Origin: Synchiropus splendidus
Lineage: Eukaryota; Chordata; Actinopteri; Syngnathiformes; Callionymidae
Reading direction: 5' to 3'
Assembly (NCBI RefSeq): GCF_027744825.2
Contig: NC_071345.1
Coordinates: 9,383,501-9,447,500 of the forward strand
DNA: 64,000 nt
Position 1 is the first letter of the stretch. Each line of letters starts with the position of its first letter. The notes under the pieces are model-generated. The model saw only the letters and a program-made list of their open reading frames with translations, did not search any database and was not told the DNA's origin. Positions 11,600 to 22,899 of the stretch are shown here, piece by piece. Both the position numbers and the translations under genes were made by a program.

Positions 11600-13800
11600 T
11601 TGATATGGATTTGCGTTTTTTTTTTTCTCTCTCTCTATAAGCACAGAAGCATACCTCCAAGTTAAACTGGCTTACTTCAGAACCTCCGGTTCAGAATCTC
11701 TGATGCTAATGACAGCTGGCATCGATTGTTTGGCTTCATTGATCCTCTTGTGCAAAAACAAAAAAAGGCACCTCTGGAATCGAACTCTTTCAGGAGGCTG
11801 CACTGCACAGTACATCAGGCAAGCAGTCTGAACAACAACCTGTCGAAGGGGAACCACAGGAAGCCGAGCACAAAGACAGAACACGAGGGTTGCCTGAGTC
11901 CAGACCTGGAGAAACCCTCACATGCACCGGGCGGACCGAGAGTCACCATGGTGACGTATGACGGATCTGATCTCATTCCTCTCATAAATTTTACTGAAGG
12001 TGATGAAAGCAGGTCCGTCTTGTCCTGCTCCGTCCTCCCGTCCTCTCATTAATCACACATGAATATAAACTTTGCCCTTTCCCTTTTTCCTTGCGCCGTG
12101 TCCCACTTCTACTGAAGGGCACTTTGCAAAAAGATGGTTAAATATATTTACACGCTCTCCAGCTAATGCACGACTCAACTTGGGCGATTTCCATCAGCAT
12201 TTGTTCGTTTAGCCAGAAGCTTTTATCCAAATGGACTGAGTGAGGGCCGTGAATAAAAGGTCAGGGAGTTGGGTTCCGTTTGGTGAGAACAGTTGAACAA
12301 GAACAATAAGTAGCCGAGCTCTGACTGAACTCTGCTTTGATGGTGGGATCTATCCGGCACAGTCGATGAAAGTTGAATCCCCGGTTCAGTTGAAACGCGC
12401 TGACACTGATTATCAACTACAAGTACCCAAAAGGGCTTGGAGAGGTTGGCGCCCAACGTGGACCTGAACGAGTACCGACACGTGTACCCAGAGTTGGCTG
12501 ACTATTTGTTTGATGTAAAATGGGGGAGGAGGCACGTTATGTAATAACACATTCACTCACCAAAGGCGTCAAATATCAACTATTTTCAAGTGGACCTGAG
12601 TCGAAGTTACCGGCACATGATAGGGTATTGCAATATGTTAAATTATGAATTAAATATGGGCTGAGGACGGCAAGTTCACGTCTAGCTTCGGGCAACCTCA
12701 GTCTTTTTTGTATGGATTTTGAATGTTCTCCCCCAGAGCTTGCATGAGTTTACTCCGGTTTCCTCCAAGAGTCCAATTCGTAATTTTCCCAAGGTGTGAG
12801 AGAGTAACTGTGGTTACATGTTTGACTAAGGCAATAGCTCGATGAAGCCGCTGAGTCCGATTGCGTCATGTTCTCCTGGTATACATGCTGTGCAGTGAAA
12901 ATCGAGCTATGAGGTGACAAGGGGTGGCGCCGGGAGCTATTCAGTCTTCCCAGTTCCTATGACCGTAGAGGACGAGCTGCTGAAGCTGACAGGTAGCAAG
13001 AAGCCCTTTCATGCCGTGATATTTAACTGATCGTGCTGACTTATTACCTAGTTTAACTAGATTCAGCACATCAGAGCGATGGTTCAACGCTGTCACCGTC
13101 ATGGAGCTATCATCGTCAACACACTTCCTATGTGAGGTTTTGGTATTAAACTTGAAATTTTCTGAATAAAATTCTATATTCTGGAGATTGTCTTTTCTTT
13201 GTTTCACAACAATGACAGTGGTGGAGTAACTAAAGTATAAAGTTGACTTTCAGATCACCAACGTGAGCCCCAACTCACTTCGCAACCATGCTAACGGTTG
13301 CTAACATGGATATAATGTTGTCTCCTTAAACCAACGAATCACGTCCTCTAATCTTCTTGTGGGAACTAAGGATCAAAACGACTTGAGTGAAGGTCGTGGA
13401 AGACAAATCTACACATCTGCAGATCTGCATATTGTCATGTGTTCACCGCAGACAACGGCTGAAACTGAGGAACACACACACTGCACATCAGGTGACACAC
13501 ACGACTTCTCAGTTGTATAGACATCATTCGTCTCGGAGTTTGTTTACTTCCACTGCGTTGCTGAGGCTCGTGCAGCCACACATCACCAAGTCCCATCATA
13601 GTCGAGCCACTTGGTTACATGCTAGTTTCGTCCAACTGTTAACTGTGTTATGCAGGTTGTATAGTCTAAGAGAAATTACAATTTCTCTCCACTAGTCGGA
13701 CTAAGCTGTGTACATGCATTTTCTTAAGTCCGAACTTAGCCAGACCAACGCATTAATTTGGTTTTCTGAGCCGTCATGTGCTCAGTGTGTGAGTGGATGC
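11600..13800. other. non-coding sequence, one short repeat motif
   Basis: No gene seen. The phrase 'agaagcttttatccaaatg' at about 12216-12234 resembles the widespread teleost repeat motif 'gcagacgcttttatccaaagcgacttac', so the surrounding 12200-12450 may be an old repeat. Frames of 70-108 codons elsewhere overlap on opposite strands and lack domains. Confidence 0.4.
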
Positions 13801-13814
13801 TTTTCTCTGTGTGC

Positions 13815-13912
13815 CCCGTGATAAGATGCCAACCTGAAGGGTGTCCCCCACCTCTCGCCCCAAGTTCCTGGGATTGGCTCCAGCCCCGAGGAGACAAATG
13901 ACTGGATGGAAA
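13815..13912 (+). mobile_element. 3' end fragment of a Rex/RTE-type LINE or dependent SINE
   Basis: The string 'cacctctcgccccaag', then 'gggattggctccagcccc', and a terminal 'gactggatggaaaa' follow the familiar teleost tail 'cctctcgcccaaagtcagctgggataggctccagc...gatggatgga'. The fragment is diverged and carries no frame. Confidence 0.55.
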
Positions 13913-13914
13913 AA

Positions 13915-16410
13915 TATCTCACAAGGCAAATTCACTGTATAATAGCATATGTATTGGCCAGTTCAACCATCAGGTGTGTTGACAAAAAGCATAAACTGAC
14001 ATTGAAATACTTTTAAGTCGGTAATCCGCTCAAGCTAGTACTCTGCTGTTGACAACGCTGCATCGCTAAATGTGTTTAAATGCAGTCGTTGCATGATAGT
14101 TACACAAAGGGGGTGTGTAACTACATGCTGCAAAGAATTACAGGAACTTCTTAAAATCAGCTTCTTTCATTTGACAGCCTCTCCCTCATGTTGACGCGCC
14201 GCTATATTAATTCAGAGACAAGCAAATGCATTAATGAACAATTACACGCTTGTTTAACAGCTCTAATGTAAAGCGCTCGGAAGAAACCGCAGAGGGAAAG
14301 AAGCCGAGAAGATTTAAGAGGTGGAGAAGTTACTAAAGAAAGAAGTAGGTGGAGAGGATGTAAGTAGGGAGAAGATGGGAAAAAGAAAATGAGCTGGGCT
14401 CCCTCAGTGGCAGAGCGCTGCGCTACTTAATCATCCCCTCGTCTATAAATAGGCCTCGGCGCCGTGGAATATTGGGAGATTAATGGGAGAGAATGGGACG
14501 CCATAATGCTGCTAAGCTTCAACACTTCTGTTGCACTTCAGTGGAGCAGATTTCATCTGGCGCCTCCGCCAGTCGGGTTGGTGACTCCCGGACCCTGCAG
14601 TGTGAGAGGTGAGCGAAAGCCTCGTCGCCTGCTCGACCAGTTCCCTCGCAGGTGCGGCAATAACTGGCTTATGGGGCGACGTGGGTTTTACCTCACACGC
14701 TACACAACCGACATCAACATTTAAAACAATATATGGTTGCTATCGTATCTCAAGTGAAGACAATGTTAACGTCATGTGACCACAAATTTCAATGTTGCTT
14801 CTTGTGCTTTATAAATCACAGCACTCCAAAGGAAAAAAATCTCAGGTGAGCTCACGTGATGAAGCGCCACAACAACAGGAATGCAGCACATGGACACCAT
14901 AACGGTAGATTTGATGCCTTTAAGTGGAAAATCCAGAGCGAGATCCCATATTAACTAAATGACAGAAACACCTGGGCTTGCGGAAGTAAAGTTACTGTGT
15001 ATATCCCGGGCACCTGAAGCGAAACGCCAGGTCAGAGCGGACAGAGATGACGGATATTTATGTACTTCTCATGAATAAAATCTAGTACTCTCAGCAGTGC
15101 AACAAAAGTTAAATGCCGTGTTCCGCTCCACCTGTTCCAGTCAGATGTGATGAATAGAAATGACTTTGCAGGTCGACTTTAGAAGTCACAATGAAATATT
15201 GACGGGTTTACTAATTCTCCTGTGCGACTTATAGTTAAAAAGTATGTCTGTTATTTTGGAGTTTAAATTTTAATGATTAAGACCAAAAGCTGAAACATAG
15301 TAATAGCACAAGACATTGACTTAGATAAAGTGCTATGTTGCCGTGCTAACCTGGAAGCTAAGCTAAGCTCAGGAAGTGAATATTCCAGACAAACCAATGG
15401 CTAACATACTCTCCATGGTCAGGAATACAAAGAAATGAATTGAAGTGAGAAACAGTGTAAAAAACACAAACAAGACGGCTACAGCTGTTCTGTCAAATAA
15501 ATGCTAACACTTGGAAATTAGGAACTTGTGTTGATTAAAGGCTGAAGGGTGAAACATGTTAGTAGCCAAAAGGCTAGCATAACCGCCGTGCTCTTGTAAA
15601 CCTTCACCACATGGTGCGACAGCTAATAAAAAAGAAGAAATAATCCCGAAGCAATAAACATGGCGCATTGAGTGGAGCTCTTTAACCGGCTCCCATGTTT
15701 CCTAATGACCTCATCTGCTGGCGCATTGCTCAAACGCACCTTATAAAGAGGCTCATCTCTTTAGCATTAGCAATGTTAAAGGCTCTCAGACTATTTTCTT
15801 CCCACAGCAGTGGATGGATTTTCTCCCCTCACTTGGTATTCTGCAGCGCAGCTGCTCCTGAGCAGCCATCACAGAAGCACAGAATTCTCTGCGATTGTGG
15901 AGAATATCGAAGTTAGCAGGTTCTGGTGTGGAAGCAGGATCACAGCGGGCGACTCTCGGGAACATGGTCAGGGAGCAGCTCGGGTCGGAGACACCACAGA
16001 AGAACTTTAAGGTCGCTAAACCTCACGGCGAGCTCAGGAGGGAGACAAAGGAATGAGGAAAGTTAGAGAAACAGCAATGGAGGATGAAGGCAGGGGAAAT
16101 ATGGAGTCGGAATTGTGTTCCTGGTATTGGGTTTTTCACATTGATCAATATGTTTCACTCACAAAATGTGGTGCAAAGACAGATTTTTTTTTTTTAACCT
16201 CACTAAGGAGATGATGTTTTCAACGGCTGCAACTTATGAAGACAACCTACAAAAACAACGTCAAGAGAATGTACTCCAAAAAGACGAAAAGATTTAGGTA
16301 GTTCTTTAATGTGTTTGTAGATCACAATATCATTAAACAGCCAAAGTATTTTCTCAGAACATATTAATCCGCTGTGTAATTTGTGAAGCCAGTTGTTTTC
16401 ATAATGTGGA
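13915..16410. other. non-coding sequence, no gene seen
   Basis: Unique-looking sequence. A segment at 14390-14480 (TTAATCATCCCC, CTATAAATAGG, GAGATTAATGGG) has the look of regulatory DNA. The frames of 66-86 codons here lack domains and splice context. Confidence 0.4.
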
Positions 16411-16413
16411 ATG

Positions 16414-16426
16414 CCAGGGGGCGCTG
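16414..16426 (+). promoter_or_regulatory. CTCF-like motif
   Basis: CCAGGGGGCGCTG matches the CTCF core closely. It lies about 0.5 kb downstream of the 3' end of the WxxW-domain gene. Binding is inferred from the motif alone. Confidence 0.4.
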
Positions 16427-16943
16427 TTGAGGCATCAGGAAATTGAAAGAAAATAGAAAGTGGAATTTTGACCATTATTATAATGTCATTCAGTATAAAT
16501 TCATGAGAGAAAAATGAACGCGTGTCGTGCCCACTCAAAAGTGTTTTAAATGAAATTTCGGAACTTATGCGAAAACGTCCTACAGAGGCCTAAAAAAAAA
16601 AAAGCCGAGTTTATCAGAAGTATGATTTGGACTGGCGGTCTGCCTCTCGCCACGGTCCTCAAGCGCTCTCTCTCTCCCAGATGGCTTCATTTGTGCGGAA
16701 AAGTGTTGAGGACTCAGTGGCTAATTGCTTTTATGCTAAACAAAGTGAACAGTGAGGGTGGGGGAGGGGGATCCCCTGGTCCAGACAGCGATCTGTTTAT
16801 GATGAAGCCATCTCCTAGAAGAGTTTTAGAACAGTAGCATTGCAAAGGGATCAACTGAGAAACATAAGGTTTTCAGTCAGCGTCGGTAGAAAGAGCTAAT
16901 TAAAGAGAGAAGAAACGCTCTCCATCAGTGTCAGCGTGGCAGA
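16427..16943. other. 3' flank of the WxxW-domain gene
   Basis: Sequence downstream (minus-strand sense) of the stop codon at 16944. I found no clear AATAAA on the minus strand in the next 350 bp, so the poly(A) site is undefined. A run of 12 A residues occurs near 16592. Confidence 0.4.
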
Positions 16944-18178
16944 TTACTCTTTGCAGCGGCACCCGAAGCGGACTTTGTAGTCAAGGCAGTTTATCCTCCT
17001 CTTCTGGTCTTTGTTCACGCAGCTGAATCCGTCTGTGGGATTGAATCTGAGGAGCCAGTAGATGAGTTGCAGCGGCACAATGGAAACAGAGTTCGCACTC
17101 ATAGTGACAGTTTGACTCCACCCATCCAACCTAGCGTCTGAAGACCTGGCCCGTGTTCAACGCAGGAGTATGGGTGTCCCTGGTGACGGCTTCGATGTAA
17201 CACGGGGTCTTGCAAATTTGGCCCGGGTTTTCCTTTCTTAAATAGTACAGCAGCTCAAAGTCACCGTTACCGCTGGCGTTGTCCCGGTCAAACCACTTTG
17301 TCCAGCAGACTGCAACAAACAAACGCGTGTTCTTCGTGACCAAATCTCTTGCTGATGAACTTGCAGAACCTCCTTCGCCACAGTAGGGGGGTAGCAGCTG
17401 AAACGAACGCGATAGTCGTGGCACCTCTTGTCAGGCTGGAGATAATTCTTGCACACGAATCCGTAGCTTGGGCTCTGACTGAAGTTGGACGAATAAAAAT
17501 ACAGTTTTAAGCTTGCTGGAATAAGCAGCTATAGCAAGTGTTACTGTAATGTGTTTCACAAAAATGACTTTTTCGGGTGATTTACATGAAAGCAGGAGGA
17601 GGTCCTTTATCAAGTTTTGAAAAAGAGAATATCCTGGTTCCGAAATCTGTCACCATTTACAGCGCCTGTTTAATGAGGGGAGCTTCAAGCCATGCCACAC
17701 TGGTGTGCCGCAGCATTGTTTCAACGAATAAAGTGTGGCATGGCTTAAACAGGGGTGAAAAACGTTTAACGTCACCACTTGCTGAGTATGGATGTCTCCC
17801 ACTGCACCCGGGGACTGTCCCGACAAGGTTCTGACCTCAATGTCAACGGGTCTCGGGCAGATCTTTCCAGGGTTTTCCATGCGGAGATGCGCAAGTTTCT
17901 CCCAGTCGCCAGATCCACTGGGATCGTCTCGGTCAAACCAGTCGGTCCAGAATCCTAAAATGTTGACCTGATATTAACCATAGGAAGCTGACCAGTTAGT
18001 GGCGGAGACTCATGTCTGTTGGAGGGCAAATTCACGTTCCATCCTGAAGTGAGCCTGCTCTCCATCGCTGTGGGGATGATGCTGAATGAGACAGAGGTGT
18101 CGGGCCAACTTCAGTCGCTCAAGCTAACTTACCGCACATCAGCACCACGGCAACAACAACGCCGATCTGCCAGATCAT
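16944..18178 (-). CDS. secreted two-WxxW-domain protein (mucin/CILP-type), disrupted
   Basis: Five coding segments can be read on the minus strand: 18178-18133, 17954-17771, 17478-17370, 17309-17138 and 17046-16944. The first codes a signal peptide (MIWQIGVVVAVVLMC) and ends at a GTAAGT donor. The next two form WxxW domain 1 (WTDWFDRDDPSGSGDWE, ENPGKIC, GFVCKN, CHDYRVRFSC). The last two form domain 2 (CWTKWFDRDNASGNGDFE, ENPGQIC, GFSCVN, CLDYKVRFGC), ending KE and TAA. Intact, it would be about 204 residues. This is the Mucin2_WxxW (cysteine-domain) family found in gel-forming mucins and CILP; the small secreted fish form probably acts extracellularly, but its exact role is unknown. Two lesions: a C6 run at about 17387-17392 is one base short of the frame leading into PPYCGEG, and the expected donor after 17138 reads AC instead of GT, so translation meets TAG at 17133-17131. 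It is either a pseudogene or an assembly error. The domain identity is secure. Confidence 0.8.
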
Positions 18179-18263
18179 TCGGAGAAATTTATCGGAAAAG
18201 ATACACTATAAAGAAGAAAATTGAGTGAAATACATTACCAGCTTCATCGTCTTTCTCATCCAC
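18133..18263 (-). other. 5' exon of the WxxW gene with two alternative acceptors
   Basis: Two acceptors precede the start codon at 18178-18176: CTTCTTTATAG ending at 18206, and CTTGTTCCAG ending at 18264. The nearer gives a short leader. The farther would add a 17-codon upstream reading frame starting with ATG at 18259 and ending in TAG. A GTAATG donor after 18239 also exists, and a message skipping 18238-18206 would fuse in frame to the signal peptide. That intron would be only 33 nt, below the usual splicing minimum. I therefore favour the ATG at 18178, whose product has a textbook signal peptide. Confidence 0.45.
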
Positions 18264-18379
18264 CTGGAACAAGAATCGAACCTGCAGTAAGATCCACAAC
18301 AAATGCAATGTAAATTAAAACTACTCTGCAACACAATTCAGTTATTTTAATTTTTTAACTTTTTAAAAGAGTTACTCAC

Positions 18380-18405
18380 CTATTGTGGGTTATCAGCGGA
18401 TGAAC
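18380..18405 (-). other. non-coding first exon of the WxxW gene
   Basis: The minus strand reads from about 18405 through CACAATAG to a strong GTGAGT donor at 18379-18374. There is no ATG in it, so it would be 5' UTR. The first intron would be 116 or 174 nt depending on the acceptor used. The start is estimated as about 25-30 bp downstream of the TATA box. Confidence 0.55.
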
Positions 18406-18426
18406 TGCGCTCTCACTCCCCTGCAG

Positions 18427-18434
18427 CTTTTATA
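18427..18434 (-). promoter_or_regulatory. TATA box of the WxxW gene
   Basis: TATAAAAG on the minus strand, preceded by CACCTC and followed by a GC-rich initiator region. Its distance to the GTGAGT donor fits a short leader exon. A focused TATA promoter is typical of a tissue-specific secreted-protein gene. Confidence 0.6.
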
Positions 18435-18686
18435 GAGGTGCCTGATGATGACCACTCAACCAGAACACGTGCAGTTTCTTCCGATTCTTCCTTCAAAACC
18501 TGAAGAACCGACATTTTTACGATAAAGCAGGATCAGGAAGCTCATCAGGCTTCATATATCAGGAGTCAGATCATCATTTGTTATGCAAGACGTAAGACGT
18601 GACATCATTGTATCAGGAATTCAGTGCACCAAAAAGCTTATTGTAAAGGACTAATGCAAACTTATGGACTGAGTGATGTTTTTAGT

Positions 18687-19115
18687 AGAGGTGTGTATTG
18701 GCAGGTATTGTACATGGGAACTGATACGCATCTCGATACAGTAGTGGTGATGCGATACATTGTGATGCTGTAAGTTCAGCAATACACAGCCAGCATTGTC
18801 AGGGGAGATCAGATAATGCAGTACAATATCATGTGCACGAAAATGACTTTATTGATTCAGTTAAGTTTTGCACTCCAACAGAGGAATGACTGGTTCCCTG
18901 AATCAAAAGAATAACACCAGTGTGCAAAAAGAAAACACAAGTATTGTTCACAAGTACACGACACAAATGCAGCAGCATATCCAAGTATCAATGTATTAAA
19001 TATTGGTATAGACAACTTCAAATACTGTGTCAAGAATAATCACAGCGAAAACATTGATACAATATCGCGTAGTCAAGTATCGCAATACTTGAGCGTATAT
19101 TAGTGGAACAATTTT
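18687..19115. repeat. 'gatacgatac' family interspersed repeat, copy 1
   Basis: Begins 'gaggtgtgtattggcaggta' and carries 'gatacgcatctcgataca', 'gtaagttcagcaata' and, near the other end, 'aatatcgcgtagtcaagtatcgcaata'. The same ordered features occur at 44470-44845. This is a common teleost non-coding repeat, possibly a non-autonomous DNA transposon; its class was not determined. Confidence 0.55.
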
Positions 19116-19223
19116 AAACAAAAAAAGGGCAAAACTGCACAATCTGATTGTGCTGGTATCTTACGGTTTTCATTCCTTCTAAAGAGCAGATTCCCATCAC
19201 AGACTCGTAGCCAGGAAATGTTT

Positions 19224-19400
19224 ATCTAGATAGATAGATAGATAAATACTTTTTTAATCTCCGAAGAGAAAGTCCCATTTCCAGCAGCATGACAGGTAGA
19301 ACCATAGGAGCAAGTAAAAAACAATAGTACAAATAAAGATAAGAAAAAAGTAAAATAAACAAGCAACAACAGTCCAGCATGTGAATGTGTGTGTGTGTGT
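19224..19400 (-). mobile_element. LINE 3' tail (GATA end), antisense
   Basis: GATA repeats (19224-19244) are followed by 'aaatacttttttaatctccgaagagaaa'-like sequence and then A-rich DNA. This matches the reverse complement of the teleost LINE tail usually read 'gatagatagatactttattgatcccgaagggaaattc'. A short GT run lies at about 19387-19402. There is no coding frame. Confidence 0.6.
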
Positions 19401-19402
19401 GT

Positions 19403-21920
19403 CACGAAATAACACCAGCTAGCTTGTTAAGTTAGGCATAAAGTACCTAAACTACCTGTTTTGCATCATTTTATTCTAGGTTTGGAGCGTTTCCAGACAT
19501 ACCCTCCACGTTCATTATCGCTCCTTGCTTCATCACAACAATTATTCTTTGTGTCCCGCAGTTATTTGATTCTGCGTTTTGTTTTAAGCTGACTATTAAA
19601 TGAGATGATCCTTAATGAGCCATGAACGTAAATAAAGGATTCAAGTGAGACGCCACGTTAGCTCTGTTAGCGCTGTGGCGCAGACAGTCTTTGGCGTTGC
19701 GGGTCAGACAAGGATCAATCCATCATTCTGCCGTGATGGTGTGTTGTCTAGTCAGAGGCACATCAGGTTAAATGAACAACTCAAAGCTGCACTTTTGACC
19801 GGCTTGTACGCTCCAACCAAGTGTGTGGGATGAGGAGGGCTTGTGACAAGAGAGAGAATGTGAACCAAAACCCTCCACGTGATCTCACTTGGCATGAATA
19901 ATGTCCCACATAACGGTCTCTGACGCAGCACAAACACTGCCTCACAGTATCGTAAACATTTCATGTCATCCATAGAAATTCACTAGCCAGCTCACATTGG
20001 ACACATTGGAGTGACCAGTTGGGGCCTCGCCCCTGCTAAGATTGAACCCTGGTGGCAGGCCACTGAACTGCATCCAGATTGGACCCCTGCTTTAGAAAAT
20101 GCGGAAGGTTTACACCCAACCAATCAGCAGGCTCAGACTGCATCCATCACAGCTATCTGTGATGTAAACACAGATAAGTTGTATCTAAATAAGGAGCTAA
20201 ATATAGACGGACTGTGAGAAAGGCTACAAGATTGTTGATGACTTGCCAATTCTGACACGTGAAGTACCGTCTGCCAGCACCAGCACTGACACGCACATTT
20301 TTTAAAGATCACATAAAGACAGAATTCTCAAAACTGCGCAAAGAATTGCAGGTACTTCCTCCGTCCAAAAAAAAGTGTTCTGCTATTACAGCACACGAAC
20401 ATCGTGCTTTAATGGCGCGTTACAGTCGGGTGCGTCACGTGACTCCAGCTCATCACAGAACACGGCATCATTTCTGCCCTGTGTTTCTGCGAGCCCAATG
20501 ATCGGCCCGTCTGCATGACAACCTGGGAGCATTGTTGCCCTTTTCGGCTGCGCTGTGGCTGCATGTTCTCTAATTAATTGGCCTTTGAAAAGAATGACCA
20601 CCTCCCTGTGTTCAATAGCAGTTGGCCAGAGACTCCGTCTATTCATACATCAGCATTAAACTTTGTCATCTGAAGGGGCCGCCGTAATATTTTACCCTAA
20701 ATTGTGCTCTGGACTGGATGCCAAAGTACAAATGACAGTGAGGTGTGCACTCATTTATCATCCAGCGTGCGCACCTCCCTTGTTCTGTCTCGCTCCTCAC
20801 ACACATTCCTTCTCCTCGGTATCCATGGAAATTATTAGTCTCCACCAGAGAGCTGCTTCTGTCCTCCTCTGACCACAAGTTCTGTTTATGCAGATGCGGA
20901 GAAACACAGCACAGCCTCTCCTGTGTTTGAGAGCCGGTCAGACACAAGTGACTTCTGACAACCCCGATCTCATCACGCAGCAGCTCTCTCCTCAAGTTAT
21001 GTCGCGATGTCGCCTCAGCTGCGGACTTATCTCAGCGCCACGTTTGAAGCTGAGGAGTTAACGTTGCAGTCAGGACCTGAGTCTGGCGTGTGAAGCGATG
21101 GAACGCCTCAACCAATGACAGAACGACTGTTAAAATAAAGTGTGATTCTATCAGCTCGTTGTTATTTATGAAACACATTCCTCCAATATTGACGCCATGT
21201 TTTTATCACCTCCACCCACCGCCCAGCATCACCTCGCGCGATTACCCACTTTGTTCTCCACACAAGTATCTGTCTGCGCACAGAGTCGCAGGTATTTTTG
21301 TGGATTAATAGCATCCGACTTTATTGATCTGCAGACTTGTCCCAGCACTTCTTTGCTTATTAAGCCTCATGCTTTCCCCACACAATGATCCATGTGTTTG
21401 TCTGCTTCTGCTACACCTGGAATCTTATCAGCGCACCATCTCTTCCTCTTCCAAGTCCAGCTTTAGCTGCAGTCGCAATCTGCCAGATCATCTTCATCTG
21501 GATGGGAGTCCTTCCCGCACTCATTCTGGCACCACCACCACCAGCTACCTATCTTTTCCACCTTACCAAAATATCCATCTGTTTCTACATCTTCATACTC
21601 TTCTGCTGGTCTTATCCCTGGCAGCCGACCTCGTCTTCTGTCCCTTTCTCACGGGCAGAATCCTACCAAATCTATTTGTGACCAGGCCGGGGTAGTAGTC
21701 CACATTTGGTCCTTCTACTCTCCTAACAGCTGACAATAAGAAGGCAGCAGTGCTAGCCTATTCCACGCAGCCAGAATGACCTTGGAGGATACAAGAATCG
21801 AAGGTGCCTGCCTTCTTATAAGAACTGCATGCAGTGGAGCGTATGGGCGGAGCCAAGATGGGCCGACTATTAGTTTTGACATAAGGCTTTCACCATAGTT
21901 AGTTAATGCAACACATCCTC
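19403..21920. other. non-coding sequence, no gene seen
   Basis: Unique-looking sequence. The part at 20560-20680 (CTAATTAATTGGCCTTTGAAAA) looks like conserved regulatory DNA. Frames of 63-123 codons at 21090-21695 lie in C/T-rich DNA and overlap in two registers without a domain. Confidence 0.4.
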
Positions 21921-21929
21921 TCTCCCACG

Positions 21930-22225
21930 GCGCAATATATTGACATTGGGAAAGTGGACTTTTGCGCCCTACACTGACGCCCGAGGTAGACCTCCGTGTT
22001 GCATGTGGACACATTAGCATTTCAATTGAAGTGCATATCTGCAGCATATCCCGACACCGTGGGCACCGTTGACCAGTGCAGTGAATATGGCACCGCGAAT
22101 AAGTCGGAAATATTAATTATTATTATAAATATCAACTGACATCCAATGTGTGTCAGTGAAAAGAGCTTCGGAACATCTCTTCTGCGCACCTTCTACTTCT
22201 TTATAGGACGCAAAAGTCAATATGA
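21930..22225. repeat. interspersed repeat, copy B (inverted-arm form)
   Basis: The left arm around 21930-21970 (CATTGGGAAAGTGGACTTTTGCG) is inverted relative to the GACGCAAAAGTC block at about 22207. It shares its internal blocks with the copy at 5985-6410. The arrangement suggests a palindromic MITE. Confidence 0.45.
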
Positions 22226-22585
22226 TTTATGTACTGTTACCAATAAGAAAAGTTTACTTGCTTTCTGAAAAAATATCATTAAATTTGTGATTCATTTGGT
22301 CTCCAAATAATGCAGACAACATTATCGTTTAACATTTGTGGGATGAGAGGCCTGTGTGACAGTGGAGCGTGTCAGTGGGAGCTCACCAGCTTCCGTCAGC
22401 AGGTGAACGGGTGAAATACTGAAGAGCAGCATGCGTGTTTGGAGACATTCATTCCAGTCTTGTCGTGAACCCAGTATCGTGTCATATGTCGTCCTGTCAC
22501 ACCCCTTATATTGATGTTTTAATCCATCTGCAACTGCCTCAACGATCACATGACTAGTCACAGTCAAGCTTCTCTGCTCTGCTGA

Positions 22586-22897
22586 GATCCCTATTGCACA
22601 GCGTCCTCCCAAAACACTCGACCACAAGCTCGCTCCGACCTGGTGCCACCTCCTGGATACAATACATTACTGATCCATGGCTACTGCAATGGCGGTAATC
22701 ACTACGGCAACCACATCTATCGAACTTGCTGCACCAGCTACTCGAAGAAATACTACATACAGTAAGTCACTTCATGGCTTCTACAGGAGCGTAGATACAA
22801 TAACTTCATGAAAGCACAGTGTCGATGAATCATAACCAGTTTTGATTCCAAGTGTCTGTGTTACAGCCAAAGTTACTTCAACAGGAGTCAGACATAA
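22586..22897 (+). CDS. possible small Cys/Tyr-rich coding segment (two exons)
   Basis: The frame is open from 22586 to a TAA at 22763-22765, and a strong GTAAGT donor overlaps its end (exon end 22761). The peptide includes GYCNGGNHYGNHIYRTCC and SYSKKYYI, with many C-ending codons. An acceptor (gtgttacag) at 22866 joins in phase to a second segment coding HQSYFNRSQT and a stop at 22895-22897, with an intron of 105 nt. The upstream start could be an acceptor ending at 22601. No signal peptide exon or family was recognised. It may be chance; the composition and paired splice sites are the only support. Confidence 0.28.
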
Positions 22898-22899
22898 GA

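Noticed and set aside
21324..21695. 123-codon Leu/Ser-rich and overlapping 98-codon membrane-like frame
   Set aside because: C/T-rich composition explains the hydrophobic peptides; two registers are open at once and there is no splice or start context.
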